A stretch of DNA of 64,000 nt, taken from contig CACJQX010000001.1 of the NCBI GenBank assembly GCA_902595595.1, positions 62,001-126,000 of the forward strand. The letters run 5' to 3'. The stretch comes from an uncultured Pelagibacteraceae bacterium. Its GTDB lineage: Bacteria; Pseudomonadota; Alphaproteobacteria; Pelagibacterales; Pelagibacteraceae. The translations under genes were made by a program, and so were the position numbers. Shown here one piece after another: positions 45,749-54,618 of this stretch (position 1 is the stretch's first letter; each line of letters opens with the position of its first letter). Under the pieces are notes generated by a model that had not been told where the DNA came from, did no database searches, and saw nothing but the letters and a program-made list of their open reading frames with translations.

Positions 45749-46292
45749 TTTTTTTACTAATTATAAATTTATTATCATTAAATGAATTATAAATTTTTTT
45801 TCTTAATCTATAAATATGAGTTTCAACTGTATGAGTTTCAACATCAGATTGATAACTCCATACGTTCTCTTGTAATTCATCAATACTAACTGGCTTATTA
45901 ACTTTGGACAAATAAGTTATGGTATTAATTTCTTTTTCAGTTAATTTAAGCTGCATATCGTTTAAAAGCATTTGTCTTGAGTTTAGGTCAATAATATAGT
46001 TTTTTATTTTAACTCTTGATTGATTGTTAAAATGTAATTTTAAAAATTCAATATTTACTTTTTCAAGTAATTCAGAAATTCTCATTGGTAAATTTCTTAA
46101 AATAATTTGATTATTCATAATTAAATTTTTTTGATTTGAAATAATTATGTAATTATTCAGATTTTCTACTTCTATGTTTAGTAATTTCTCACTTTCAACA
46201 TTAATAATTTTGAAATTTAATTTTAAACTAATTTCTTCTAAAATATGAAATAATAAATTAAACTTAAAAACTATTAACGTTTGACTGCTCAT
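45729..46292 (-). CDS. OmpR/PhoB-type winged-helix regulator with degenerate receiver
   Basis: A 187-residue DNA-binding protein. The C-terminal ~90 residues are a PhoB/OmpR-like effector domain (LTEKEINTITYLS, then VETHTVETHIYRLRKKI as recognition helix, and FIISKKNGYKI wing). The N-terminal ~95 residues have a receiver-like alternation of strands and helices, but no acidic pocket or phospho-acceptor aspartate. It is therefore probably not controlled by phosphorylation. The start at 46292 (MSSQTLIV) is preferred over 46334, which would overlap the divergent L,D-transpeptidase; only 11 bp separate the two starts. Confidence 0.78.
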   Translation of the reverse strand: MSSQTLIVFKFNLLFHILEEISLKLNFKIINVESEKLLNIEVENLNNYIIISNQKNLIMNNQIILRNLPMRISELLEKVNIEFLKLHFNNQSRVKIKNYIIDLNSRQMLLNDMQLKLTEKEINTITYLSKVNKPVSIDELQENVWSYQSDVETHTVETHIYRLRKKIYNSFNDNKFIISKKNGYKIS

Positions 46293-46303
46293 AGGAATAG
46301 AAT

Positions 46304-46798
46304 ATGACAATTTTAATAAAAAATAAACACACACTTATATTAGATGAATTTAGATTTAAGTGTAGTATTGGAAAAAATGGTTCGTCATTAAATAAAAGAG
46401 AGGGAGATAAAAAAACTCCTAAAGGAAAATTTAAAATTGGAAATCTTTATTACAGAGAAGACCGAGTAGAAAAACCAAAAACTTCTCTAAAATGTATAAA
46501 AATTAGAAGAAATATGGGTTGGAGCAACGATATTAATTCTCCAAAAAAATACAATAAACTAATTAAAATAAATAATAAAATAAAACATGAGAAATTGAAA
46601 AGAAAAGATTTTAAATACGATTTATTAGTACCAATCAAATACAATTACAGCAATTCCATCATTGGCAAAGGAAGTTGTATATTTATTCATTTAACAAAAA
46701 ATTATAGGCCTACAGCAGGATGTATTGCAATAAATAAAAAAGATTTTTTAATTATGTTAAAAATAATTAAAAGAAATTCAGAAATCATAATTAATTAA
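46304..46798 (+). CDS. L,D-transpeptidase (YkuD) family protein
   Basis: A 164-residue YkuD-fold protein, with the catalytic motif FIHLTKNYRPTAGCIAI (His near 141, nucleophile Cys near 152) and the upstream GKNGSSLNKREGDKKTPKG typical of this subfamily. Such enzymes form 3-3 peptidoglycan crosslinks or attach lipoproteins. No signal peptide is visible, which is odd for a periplasmic enzyme, though it is shared by many members of this group. It is divergent from the winged-helix regulator by 11 bp, so the two may be linked in regulation. Its stop shares TTAA with the yggS stop. Confidence 0.85.
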   Translation: MTILIKNKHTLILDEFRFKCSIGKNGSSLNKREGDKKTPKGKFKIGNLYYREDRVEKPKTSLKCIKIRRNMGWSNDINSPKKYNKLIKINNKIKHEKLKRKDFKYDLLVPIKYNYSNSIIGKGSCIFIHLTKNYRPTAGCIAINKKDFLIMLKIIKRNSEIIIN

Positions 46799-47454
46799 GA
46801 TCTTGGACCAAAAATACCAGAACCAATTCTTAAATATGTAGATAAATATTTTGCTGCTAAAATATAATCTGAGGACATCCCCATACTTAGTTCTACAAAA
46901 CCTAAGTTATAATTTAAACTTTTAACCTCATCAAAATGATTTTCGGGATCTACATCGACTGGTGGTATACACATTAAACCAGCTATGTCTAAATGAAGAT
47001 CTTTACAATAAGAAACTATTTTATTTATGTCTCTCTTATTTATACCGGATTTTTGTTCCTCTTCACCTATATTTACTTGTATAAATATTTTAATTTTTTT
47101 ATTTATTTTCAACTGCTCTTCTGAAATTTTTTTTGCTAATTTTTCGCTATCCACAGAATGTATGTAATCAAATAATTTAACCGCAAATCTAACTTTATTA
47201 GTTTGTAATTTGCCAATCATATGTAATCTAATTTTTGTATTATTTTTTTTAATTTCAGTCCATTTTTCAACTGCTTCTTGCACTTTGTTTTCACCAAAAT
47301 CAATATGGCCATGCTCTATAAGTGGGAGAATTTTATTCATTTCAAAAGTTTTTGAAACAGCTATAATTTTTGGAAGATTAATAATGCTTGTTTGTTTTAA
47401 TTGGTCTTTGATATTATTTTGAATATCTAATAAATTTTTAACTACACTATTCAT
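46795..47454 (-). CDS. YggS/PLPBP family pyridoxal-phosphate-binding protein
   Basis: PLP homeostasis protein, 219 residues, single TIM-barrel of the alanine-racemase type. The PLP lysine lies in IIAVSKTFEMNKI (about 30-42). Family blocks HFGENKVQEA, HMIGKLQTNK, SVDSEKLAKKI and LSMGMSSD are all present. It is divergent from the ThiE-like gene with 9 bp between the starts. Confidence 0.94.
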   Translation of the reverse strand: MNSVVKNLLDIQNNIKDQLKQTSIINLPKIIAVSKTFEMNKILPLIEHGHIDFGENKVQEAVEKWTEIKKNNTKIRLHMIGKLQTNKVRFAVKLFDYIHSVDSEKLAKKISEEQLKINKKIKIFIQVNIGEEEQKSGINKRDINKIVSYCKDLHLDIAGLMCIPPVDVDPENHFDEVKSLNYNLGFVELSMGMSSDYILAAKYLSTYLRIGSGIFGPRS

Positions 47455-47463
47455 AAAAATAAA

Positions 47464-47979
47464 ATGAGAAAATATTACTTTATTAATAAATTTGATACAA
47501 ATAATTTAGATAAACAAGATAATAAAACAATTATAATTTTCAGAGATTATTTATCAAAAAAGATAAACGAAACACTTATTATTAAAATACATAAATACTG
47601 TAAAAAGAAGTCAATTAAATTTTATTTATCTAACAATGTAAAATTAGCTATAAAATTAAATTTAGATGGTGCATACATTCCATCCTTTAATAAGAGTTTA
47701 AAACATTTATCTTACTCATTAAAAAAAGATTTTAAAATTATTGGATCTGCTCACAACCTTAAAGAAATAAGAATTAAAGAAAATCAAAATGTCGAACATA
47801 TTTTTTTATCTTCTTTATTTAAAAAAAATAAAAACTTTTTAGGTATCAATAAATTTAAATTACTTGCAAAACAAACAAGTAAAAAAGTTGTTACGCTTGG
47901 AGGAATTTCAAAAAAAAATAAAAATAAGCTTGCTCTTTTAAGTCAGTCTGATTTTGCTGGTATATCTTATTTTGAATAA
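47464..47979 (+). CDS. Short ThiE/TenI-like TIM-barrel protein
   Basis: A 171-residue protein resembling thiamine-phosphate synthase, against about 210 for full ThiE. Recognisable pieces are IGSAHNLKEIRIKE (compare GxSxH of ThiE), HIFLSSLF and the phosphate-loop-like VTLGGISKKN with a final FAGISYF. The usual N-terminal pyrophosphate-binding residues (QxR...K) are not clearly conserved, so catalytic activity is uncertain. A second, full-length ThiE may exist elsewhere. It ends at the bidirectional terminator facing the porin gene. Confidence 0.65.
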   Translation: MRKYYFINKFDTNNLDKQDNKTIIIFRDYLSKKINETLIIKIHKYCKKKSIKFYLSNNVKLAIKLNLDGAYIPSFNKSLKHLSYSLKKDFKIIGSAHNLKEIRIKENQNVEHIFLSSLFKKNKNFLGINKFKLLAKQTSKKVVTLGGISKKNKNKLALLSQSDFAGISYFE

Positions 47980-47980
47980 A

Positions 47981-48008
47981 AAAAAGGCCCCTAAAAAGGG
48001 GCCCTTTT
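47981..48008. terminator. Bidirectional Rho-independent terminator
   Basis: GGCCCC-TAAAAA-GGGGCC (47986-48003) is flanked by an A-run on the left and by CTTTT on the right. It serves as a terminator for the ThiE-like gene on + and, with a longer U-tract, for the porin gene on -. It is the strongest G+C hairpin in the window. Confidence 0.85.
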
Positions 48009-48029
48009 ATAATTTGTTTTCTAACTAAA

Positions 48030-48983
48030 TTAGAATGCAAATGATGCTGCGATTTCCCACATAGATTGGTCTTTAGTTGCACTTGAACTAAATCCAATGT
48101 TATCAGCACTAATCATTTTACCAGATATAGTCATACCACCTGCAGTATAAGATGCTGTTACACCATTTACTTCTTGGTCTGCGTCACCAGTAGCATTTGG
48201 TGTTGATAAATCAGCAACTTTGTAAGCGATAGAGATCTCATCACTTACTGTGTAAGCTACAGAGTAAGCTGTGAAATCTTGGTCAGCTGTAGTAGTTGTA
48301 GCTTCTGAGTCATACTCAGTTTCAGCAAAAGCAACCGTTACTGGACCATAAGCGTAACTTACATAGTAAGTAGATACATCAGCTTCTGAACCTTTAGTTG
48401 TTTTGTTTTCACCTGATGCATAACCAAGTGTTAAACCATCAACACCTGTGTACGCAACTGCCCAGTCCATAGTATTTTCATACTGTGTAGCTGTGTGAGG
48501 TACGTATGATACGTTTACTGCTAAACCATCCATTAAAGAAGGAAGAGCGTAACTCATCATGTTGTTTGATGTAGATGATGTAGGTGCACCAGTAGCTGAG
48601 AAGCCATTATCCCAGATATCACCAGTTGCCATATCATCAACAGCTGATTGAGCTGAACTTCCACCGTGACCAGCAAAAGTTAAAGTACCGAAATCATCGT
48701 TACCAACTGTTACTGAGTGACTGTCGAAAGGTCCGCCACCGTTTTCAGCACCGTTATCTAATTCAAAAGAAATAGCAACGTCTAGACCATTGTCTAATGT
48801 TCCTGAACCAGTAAAAGTAATGCTGTTACCCATTGAGAATGCTTTACCAGCATTTGCAGCACCACCGTTTACGTGTTGTACTTCAAAACTAGCACCACCA
48901 GATACTGATACAGCACCAGCGAAAGCTGATGTAGCAACAAGTGAACCTGCTAATGCAGTTAAACCTATTTTTTTAATGTTCAT
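48030..48983 (-). CDS. Outer-membrane porin
   Basis: A 317-residue beta-barrel porin with a clear signal peptide (MNIKKIGLTALAGSLVATSAFA, cleavage near 22) and many alternating amphipathic strands. It ends in phenylalanine (IAASFAF), the sorting signal for outer-membrane barrels. It is much richer in Gly, Ala, Thr and Asp and in G+C than its neighbours, with biased codons, which suggests very high expression. A consensus AAGGAG ribosome-binding site precedes the ATG. A strong terminator follows. It probably admits small solutes; specificity is unknown. Confidence 0.88.
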   Translation of the reverse strand: MNIKKIGLTALAGSLVATSAFAGAVSVSGGASFEVQHVNGGAANAGKAFSMGNSITFTGSGTLDNGLDVAISFELDNGAENGGGPFDSHSVTVGNDDFGTLTFAGHGGSSAQSAVDDMATGDIWDNGFSATGAPTSSTSNNMMSYALPSLMDGLAVNVSYVPHTATQYENTMDWAVAYTGVDGLTLGYASGENKTTKGSEADVSTYYVSYAYGPVTVAFAETEYDSEATTTTADQDFTAYSVAYTVSDEISIAYKVADLSTPNATGDADQEVNGVTASYTAGGMTISGKMISADNIGFSSSATKDQSMWEIAASFAF

Positions 48984-49190
48984 ATTAATTACTCCTTATT
49001 TAATTGTTATTATTAATAATAAACGGTGCTTTTTTACCATTTAAAACTGTAAATTTTCTTTAAATTCCCTTAATTTTGTAAATTTTCAGTAAGTGTTGTA
49101 TTTTTGCATCACTTTTTATCTCTTACTTATATATATAATTTAGATATTTTGCGATTATGTTGTAGATATAGTTATTTTTTAAAACTCTGC
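48984..49190. promoter_or_regulatory. Porin/DUF3576 divergent regulatory region with 11-bp direct repeats
   Basis: This is the longest non-coding stretch in the window apart from the window edges. On the + strand TGTAAATTTTC occurs twice (49048-49058 and 49077-49087), 29 bp apart, about 65 and 95 bp upstream of the porin start. The repeat could be a binding site for a dimeric activator. The porin AAGGAG ribosome-binding site lies about 8 bp before its ATG. I see no unambiguous -35/-10 pair and no RNA gene. Confidence 0.45.
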
Positions 49191-49784
49191 ATGAAAATAT
49201 CAAATTTACTAAAAACCTTAATTTTTGCATCTTGTCTTTCATTATTATTGATTTCTTGCAAAAGTTCTGATGGGAAATTTAAATTACCAGGTGGTGATGC
49301 AAGAAAATTTCCAGCTGATCCTAAAAAAAGAGTTGAGCAAAATCTAAAAGAAGGAAGAGGATTCCGTCTTTCAGGTGATGATGGATTATTTGGAAGTAAT
49401 AGAGGAGGCGTTTTTGAATTTGCAAGTTCAAATGAATTATGGCGTGCATCTCTAGATGTGCTAGATTTTATGCCATTAGCTTCAGTTAATTATAGTGGGG
49501 GAATAATCATTACAGATTGGTACAATAATAATGAAAACTCAAATGAAAGTATTAAAATTTCTATTCGATTTCTTACAAATGAAATTAGATCGGATGCTTT
49601 AGATATAAATGTCTTTACAAAAAAATGTAAAGATATCTTAAACTGTAAAATTTATGAAACAAATGAAGTGATTGTTCCTGAATTAACAAGGGAGATATTA
49701 AAGCTTGCAACTAAATACGAAAAAAATAAGCAAGACAAAACTAAAGAAAAAAATAAGAATTATAAATATCCTGATTTAGATTAA
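49191..49784 (+). CDS. DUF3576 family lipoprotein
   Basis: A 197-residue exported lipoprotein from the ATG at 49191: lysine-led hydrophobic signal, then lipobox LLLISC (Cys near 23). The core has GDDGLFG...FEFASSNELWRASLDVLDFMPLASVNYSGGIIITDWY, characteristic of DUF3576, a domain of unknown function that precedes leuS in many alphaproteobacteria. The C-terminus is a charged tail. An in-frame ATG at 49104 would add 29 residues before the signal and is rejected. Confidence 0.85.
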   Translation: MKISNLLKTLIFASCLSLLLISCKSSDGKFKLPGGDARKFPADPKKRVEQNLKEGRGFRLSGDDGLFGSNRGGVFEFASSNELWRASLDVLDFMPLASVNYSGGIIITDWYNNNENSNESIKISIRFLTNEIRSDALDINVFTKKCKDILNCKIYETNEVIVPELTREILKLATKYEKNKQDKTKEKNKNYKYPDLD

Positions 49785-49799
49785 ACAAATTATATTAAC

Positions 49800-52340
49800 G
49801 TGGATAGATACAATTTTAATCAGATAGAAAGTAAGTGGCAAAAAATTTGGACTGAAGAAAAAAAATTTTCTTCCAAACTAGATAAAAATAAAAAAAAATT
49901 TTATTGCTTAGAAATGTTTCCTTACCCTTCAGGAAGAATTCATATGGGGCATGTGAGGAATTATACTATTGGGGATGTATTAGCTAGATTTAAAGCTCTC
50001 CAAGGATTCAATGTACTTCATCCAATGGGTTGGGATTCGTTTGGAATGCCTGCAGAAAATGCTGCAAGACAAAATAAATTAGACCCTAAAACATGGACAG
50101 AAAACAACATTGCTAATATGAAATCTCAATTAAAACAACTTGGTTTATCTGTAGATTGGGATAGGGAGATTTCAACATGTTCTCCAGATTATTATAAACA
50201 TCAACAACAATTTTTTCTTGAGCTTTATGATAAAGGTCTCGTGTATAGAAAAGAACAATATGTAAACTGGGATCCAGTAGATCAAACCGTATTAGCGAAT
50301 GAACAAGTAATTGATGGTAAAGGATGGAGATCAGGCGCCACAGTAGAGAGAAAAAAACTAAATCAATGGTTTTTTAATATTAAAAAATTTTCAAAAGAAC
50401 TTCTAGATAATTTAAATGAACTTCCTGAATGGCCAAATAAAGTTAAAATTATGCAAAAAAATTGGATTGGCAAATCTTTTGGCTGCGAAATTGATTTTGA
50501 AATAGAAAAAACAGAAAAAAATATAAATAAAATAAAATGCTTCACAACAAGACCTGACACACTATTTGGTATGTCTTTTATTGCTGTATCAGTAGATCAT
50601 CCAATATCTGAATTTTATAAAGATAATAAAGAGTTTATTAATTTTAAAAAAGAATGTAACGCAACAGGAACAACTGAAGAATCAATTGCTAATGCAGAAA
50701 AAATTGGTTTTAAAACTGATCTAATTGCTATTAATCCACTTGATAATAACATTAAAGTTCCTGTTTATTTTGCGAATTTTGTTTTAATGGATTATGGATT
50801 AGGAGCAGTATTTGGTTGTCCAGCTCACGACCAAAGAGATTTGGACTTTGCAAAAAAATATAATCTTAAAATAACTACAGTTGTCACACCAGACAAAAAA
50901 GACAAAAATTTTGTAGTTAAAGATGAAGCTTATACAGGTCCAGGTTATATTTTTAATTCATCTTTTTTAAATGATTTTAAATGTCCAGATGAGTCAATAA
51001 TTAAAACAATTGATTACCTTGAAAAAAATAATCTTGGGGAAAAAAAAATAAATTTCAGACTTAAAGATTGGGGTGTTTCAAGACAAAGATACTGGGGATG
51101 TCCAATCCCAATTGTATACGACAAAAATAATAATCCTCATAAAGTGCCAACTGAAATGCTACCAGTAATTTTACCAAAAATTGAAAAATTAGAAACTTCT
51201 GGAAATCCATTAGATAAAATAGAGGATTGGAAAAATATTAAAATAGGTGACAAAGAGTACACAAGAGAAACTGATACTTTAGATACATTTGTAGATTCGT
51301 CTTGGTACTTTTTAAGATTTTGTTCACCAAAAAATGAAGGCTATGGTTTTGATTACGAGGAAATAAATTACTGGATGCCAGTTGATCAATATATTGGAGG
51401 TGTGGAACATGCAATATTACATCTTCTTTATTCAAGATTTTTTATGCAAGCATTATCTTTCAATAATAAAAAGTTTAATTTCAACGAGCCTTTTAAGGGT
51501 TTATTTACTCAAGGCATGGTTTGTCACGAAACATATAAAGACCAAAATAATAATTGGATCAGCCCAGATGAAATAACAACAATTGATGGAAAAAAAGTTT
51601 TAAAAAATAATAACAAAATGGAAATAAAAGTTGGATCATCAGAATCAATGTCAAAATCAAAAAGAAATATAGTTGATCCCGAAAATATTATAAATACTTT
51701 TGGAGCTGACTCAGTTAGACTATTCATTTTATCAGATAGCCCTCCAGAAAAAGATGTTCAATGGTCTGAGGAAGGAATAGTATCTTCCTATAAATTTATA
51801 CAGAAACTTTGGACATTAAATCTAAAAATAAAAGCTGAAATCGAAAAAAATAATCCAGAAGATAGTTCAGAAAATTTTTCTAAATTCACAAATAAATTCA
51901 TTGAAAAAATGTCAAAAAACTTAGAAAATTTTAGTTATAATATAATAATCGCTAATATTCATGAAATGCACACTTATTTAGCAAACGAAATTAAAAATAA
52001 ATATAAAAAAGAGACTCTTATTGAAAATTACAAAAAAATTTTAGTTTGTATCAATCCTATTATACCTCATTTCTCAAGTGAATGTTTAAGCATCCTTGGT
52101 GAAAGTCAAAAATATACATGGCCATCCTATGATAAAAAAATGCTTATTGAGAATGAAGTTCAGATTGTAGTTCAAATTAACGGTAAAAAAAGAGGAATTA
52201 TTGATGTCAAAAGAGGTATCGAAGAAAAAGACTTAATAAATATATTAAAAAAAGATAAAAAAGTTGCAAAATATCTAGTCGGAAAAGAAATACAAAAGCA
52301 AATTTACATTAAAGATAAACTAATAAATATTATAGTATAG
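49800..52340 (+). CDS. leuS: Leucine--tRNA ligase
   Basis: Class I synthetase charging tRNA-Leu, 846 residues. The HIGH-type motif is HMGH (48-51, in [15 protein letters not shown]). The editing (CP1) domain has [20 protein letters not shown] and [18 protein letters not shown] appears as SMSKSK. The start is a GTG at 49800, as the preceding frame gives no closer ATG before the conserved [11 protein letters not shown]. It is followed after 4 bp by lptE. Confidence 0.97.
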   Translation: MDRYNFNQIESKWQKIWTEEKKFSSKLDKNKKKFYCLEMFPYPSGRIHMGHVRNYTIGDVLARFKALQGFNVLHPMGWDSFGMPAENAARQNKLDPKTWTENNIANMKSQLKQLGLSVDWDREISTCSPDYYKHQQQFFLELYDKGLVYRKEQYVNWDPVDQTVLANEQVIDGKGWRSGATVERKKLNQWFFNIKKFSKELLDNLNELPEWPNKVKIMQKNWIGKSFGCEIDFEIEKTEKNINKIKCFTTRPDTLFGMSFIAVSVDHPISEFYKDNKEFINFKKECNATGTTEESIANAEKIGFKTDLIAINPLDNNIKVPVYFANFVLMDYGLGAVFGCPAHDQRDLDFAKKYNLKITTVVTPDKKDKNFVVKDEAYTGPGYIFNSSFLNDFKCPDESIIKTIDYLEKNNLGEKKINFRLKDWGVSRQRYWGCPIPIVYDKNNNPHKVPTEMLPVILPKIEKLETSGNPLDKIEDWKNIKIGDKEYTRETDTLDTFVDSSWYFLRFCSPKNEGYGFDYEEINYWMPVDQYIGGVEHAILHLLYSRFFMQALSFNNKKFNFNEPFKGLFTQGMVCHETYKDQNNNWISPDEITTIDGKKVLKNNNKMEIKVGSSESMSKSKRNIVDPENIINTFGADSVRLFILSDSPPEKDVQWSEEGIVSSYKFIQKLWTLNLKIKAEIEKNNPEDSSENFSKFTNKFIEKMSKNLENFSYNIIIANIHEMHTYLANEIKNKYKKETLIENYKKILVCINPIIPHFSSECLSILGESQKYTWPSYDKKMLIENEVQIVVQINGKKRGIIDVKRGIEEKDLINILKKDKKVAKYLVGKEIQKQIYIKDKLINIIV

Positions 52341-52344
52341 ATTG

Positions 52345-52800
52345 ATGAAAAAATTTTTATTAATTTTTTTATTTCTTTTAACTGCGTGTGGATATTCTCC
52401 AGTTTACAAAGGAATTTCAGAAACTAATTTTGAAATACAGTTGCAAAATTTAAATGGAGATAATTATATAAATAATGGAATAAAAAATAATTTATTGAAA
52501 TATAATAAAAAAGAAAATTCAAACAAAATTTTGTACAAGCTAAGTATATCAACAAAATATGAAAAAAAATCTATATCCAAAAATTTAACTGGAGAGTCTA
52601 CAAGCTATGAATTAAAAGTTACTTCGTCCATAAACGTAAATTCTGAAAAATTAAATGAAAAAATAATTATTGTTGAAAAATTTAATATGAATAAAATAGA
52701 TGATAACTTTGAAGAAAAAGAATATGAAAATACAATAAAAAATAATTTTGCAAATTCAATAAGTAGAAAAGTAGTGGCAAAAATTTCACAATCACAATGA
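52345..52800 (+). CDS. lptE: LPS-assembly lipoprotein LptE-like
   Basis: A 151-residue lipoprotein, MKKFLLIFLFLLTACGYSPVY, with the lipobox LLTAC and the CGYxPVY start that marks LptE. LptE plugs the LptD barrel and helps insert lipopolysaccharide in the outer membrane. The rest is divergent, as usual in the family. The leuS-lptE-holA order is conserved across proteobacteria and supports the call. It overlaps holA by 4 bp (ATGA). Confidence 0.88.
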   Translation: MKKFLLIFLFLLTACGYSPVYKGISETNFEIQLQNLNGDNYINNGIKNNLLKYNKKENSNKILYKLSISTKYEKKSISKNLTGESTSYELKVTSSINVNSEKLNEKIIIVEKFNMNKIDDNFEEKEYENTIKNNFANSISRKVVAKISQSQ

Positions 52801-53786
52801 TTAAAAAAACATTTGAATTTAATAAACTTAATCTTAATCAAAAAAATTTTTTTTTGTTTTATGGGAAAAATGAAGAATTAAAAGTACAAGCTACAAATCA
52901 TTTAATAAACAAGAAAAAAATATTTTCTTACGAAGAAAAAGAAATTTTAGATAATAGAGAAAATTTTCTAGAAAATATGTTAACAAAATCTCTTTTTGAA
53001 GAAGAAAAGATAATACTAATTAAGAGAGCAACTGATAAAATTATTAAAATTATAGAGGAATTAAGCCTAAAAAATATCGATGATATTTCACTAATAGTAA
53101 ATGCTGACAATCTAGAAAAGAAGTCAAAACTAAGAAATTTATTTGAAAAACACAAAAAATTTATTTGTATTGCATTTTACCCGGACAATGAACAGACATT
53201 AAATAGATTAACAATTGATCTTCTAAAAAATAAAAAAATATCAATTTCACAAGAAAATATTAATTTGTTAATTCAAAGATGTAATGGTGATAGAAAAGCT
53301 TTATTAAATGAGTTAGATAAAATTGAATATTTTTCGAAAAAAGGAAAAAAAATTAATGAGGAAAACTTAAAAAAAATTACAAATTTATTTGAAAATCATA
53401 GTGTTTCTGAGCTAATTGATAATTGTTTGGCAAAAAACAAAAAGAAAACAATTTATATTTTAAACGAAAATAATTTTACTTCGGAAGATAGTATCCTAAT
53501 TACAAAAACTTTATTAAATAAATCAAAAAAAATACTTAAATTAGCTGATGAATACAAAATAAATAAAAATGTTGATTTAACTATTTCCTCAGCAAAGCCT
53601 CCTATTTTTTGGAAAGATAAAGAAATAATAAAAAAACAATTATATGAATGGGACTCTGAAAAAATTAAAGAATTAATCTATAAAATAAACGAATTAGAAT
53701 TAATTATTAAAAAAAACATAAATAATTCAGTAAATTTAATTACAAATTTTTTACTCGAGCAATTCTCGACAAAAACTAATAATTAG
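52797..53786 (+). CDS. holA: DNA polymerase III delta subunit
   Basis: Clamp-loader subunit that opens the beta clamp. The 329 residues are poorly conserved, as usual for HolA, but have the N-terminal FFLFYGKNEELK (compare YxLxGxDxxL), SLFEEEKIILI and the IxxLIQRCNGDRKALLNELDKI segment of domain II. Position after lptE confirms it. The last 11 bp overlap the end of parB on the opposite strand. Confidence 0.91.
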   Translation: MIKKTFEFNKLNLNQKNFFLFYGKNEELKVQATNHLINKKKIFSYEEKEILDNRENFLENMLTKSLFEEEKIILIKRATDKIIKIIEELSLKNIDDISLIVNADNLEKKSKLRNLFEKHKKFICIAFYPDNEQTLNRLTIDLLKNKKISISQENINLLIQRCNGDRKALLNELDKIEYFSKKGKKINEENLKKITNLFENHSVSELIDNCLAKNKKKTIYILNENNFTSEDSILITKTLLNKSKKILKLADEYKINKNVDLTISSAKPPIFWKDKEIIKKQLYEWDSEKIKELIYKINELELIIKKNINNSVNLITNFLLEQFSTKTNN

Positions 53787-54618
53787 ACTTAATTATATCA
53801 ATAATTTTATTTAATTGCTCCAAATCTTTATACTCAAAACTTATTGTGCCCTTGTTTTTTTTAGTATTTTGTATGTCGACGTTTAAACCTATTTTGTTTG
53901 AAATAGATAACTCAAGAGCAGTGATATTTGAGTCTTTAGAAATTCGAGATTTTTGTTTTTTATTTTTGAACATTTTAACAAAATTTTCTGCTTGTCTAAC
54001 TGAAAATTTTTTTTCAATGATTTTTGATGCTACAAAACTTGCATTTTCAAGACCCACTAAAACTTTTGCATGACCTGCTGTTAATTTTTGAGTTTCAATT
54101 AATTTGATCACGTCATCTGGTAAAGTAAGGAGACGCAAGGAATTGGTTATGTGACTCCTGCTCTTTCCAATAAACTTTGACACTTTTTCTTGATCATAAG
54201 AAAATTCATCTATCAATCTTTTATATCCTTGAGCTTCTTCAAGAGGATTTAGGTCGTGTCTTTGAACATTTTCTACAATAGCAAATTCTAGAGATTTTAA
54301 ATCATCTGCTTCTGTTATAACAACAGGGACATTGTGAAGACCAGCTCTTTGTGCTGCTAGCCATCTTCTCTCACCTGCAATTATTTCAAACTTTGTTCTA
54401 TCATTATTTGAATTTCTAACAATTATAGGCTGTATCATTCCTCTTTCTTTAATCGAATTGGTTAGATCTTCTAAACTAGCTTCATCAAATATCTTTCTTG
54501 GTTGATACTTATTTGGAACCAGATCACTAATTGATACCTGATTTTTTTGAGGTTCAATTTTCGTCTCACCAATCAACGATGAAAGACCTCTTCCTAATCC
54601 TTTTTTAATCTTATCCAT
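53776..54618 (-). CDS. parB: Chromosome-partitioning protein ParB
   Basis: CTPase clamp that loads at parS and spreads on DNA. The 280 residues have the N-terminal CTP-binding part with PNKYQPRKIFDE, IQPIIVR, GERRWLAAQ and VENVQRHDLNPLEEAQGYKRL. A helix-turn-helix (YDQEKVSKFIGKSRSHITNSLRLL) that reads parS follows, then a C-terminal dimerisation domain. The start overlaps the parA stop by one base. A perfect parS site lies 1.4 kb upstream in rsmG. Confidence 0.97.
   Translation of the reverse strand: MDKIKKGLGRGLSSLIGETKIEPQKNQVSISDLVPNKYQPRKIFDEASLEDLTNSIKERGMIQPIIVRNSNNDRTKFEIIAGERRWLAAQRAGLHNVPVVITEADDLKSLEFAIVENVQRHDLNPLEEAQGYKRLIDEFSYDQEKVSKFIGKSRSHITNSLRLLTLPDDVIKLIETQKLTAGHAKVLVGLENASFVASKIIEKKFSVRQAENFVKMFKNKKQKSRISKDSNITALELSISNKIGLNVDIQNTKKNKGTISFEYKDLEQLNKIIDIIKSNY

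Noticed and set aside
48790-49044. 84-codon frame opposite the porin signal peptide
   Set aside because: It arises from biased porin codons on the other strand and has no upstream ribosome-binding site or family features.
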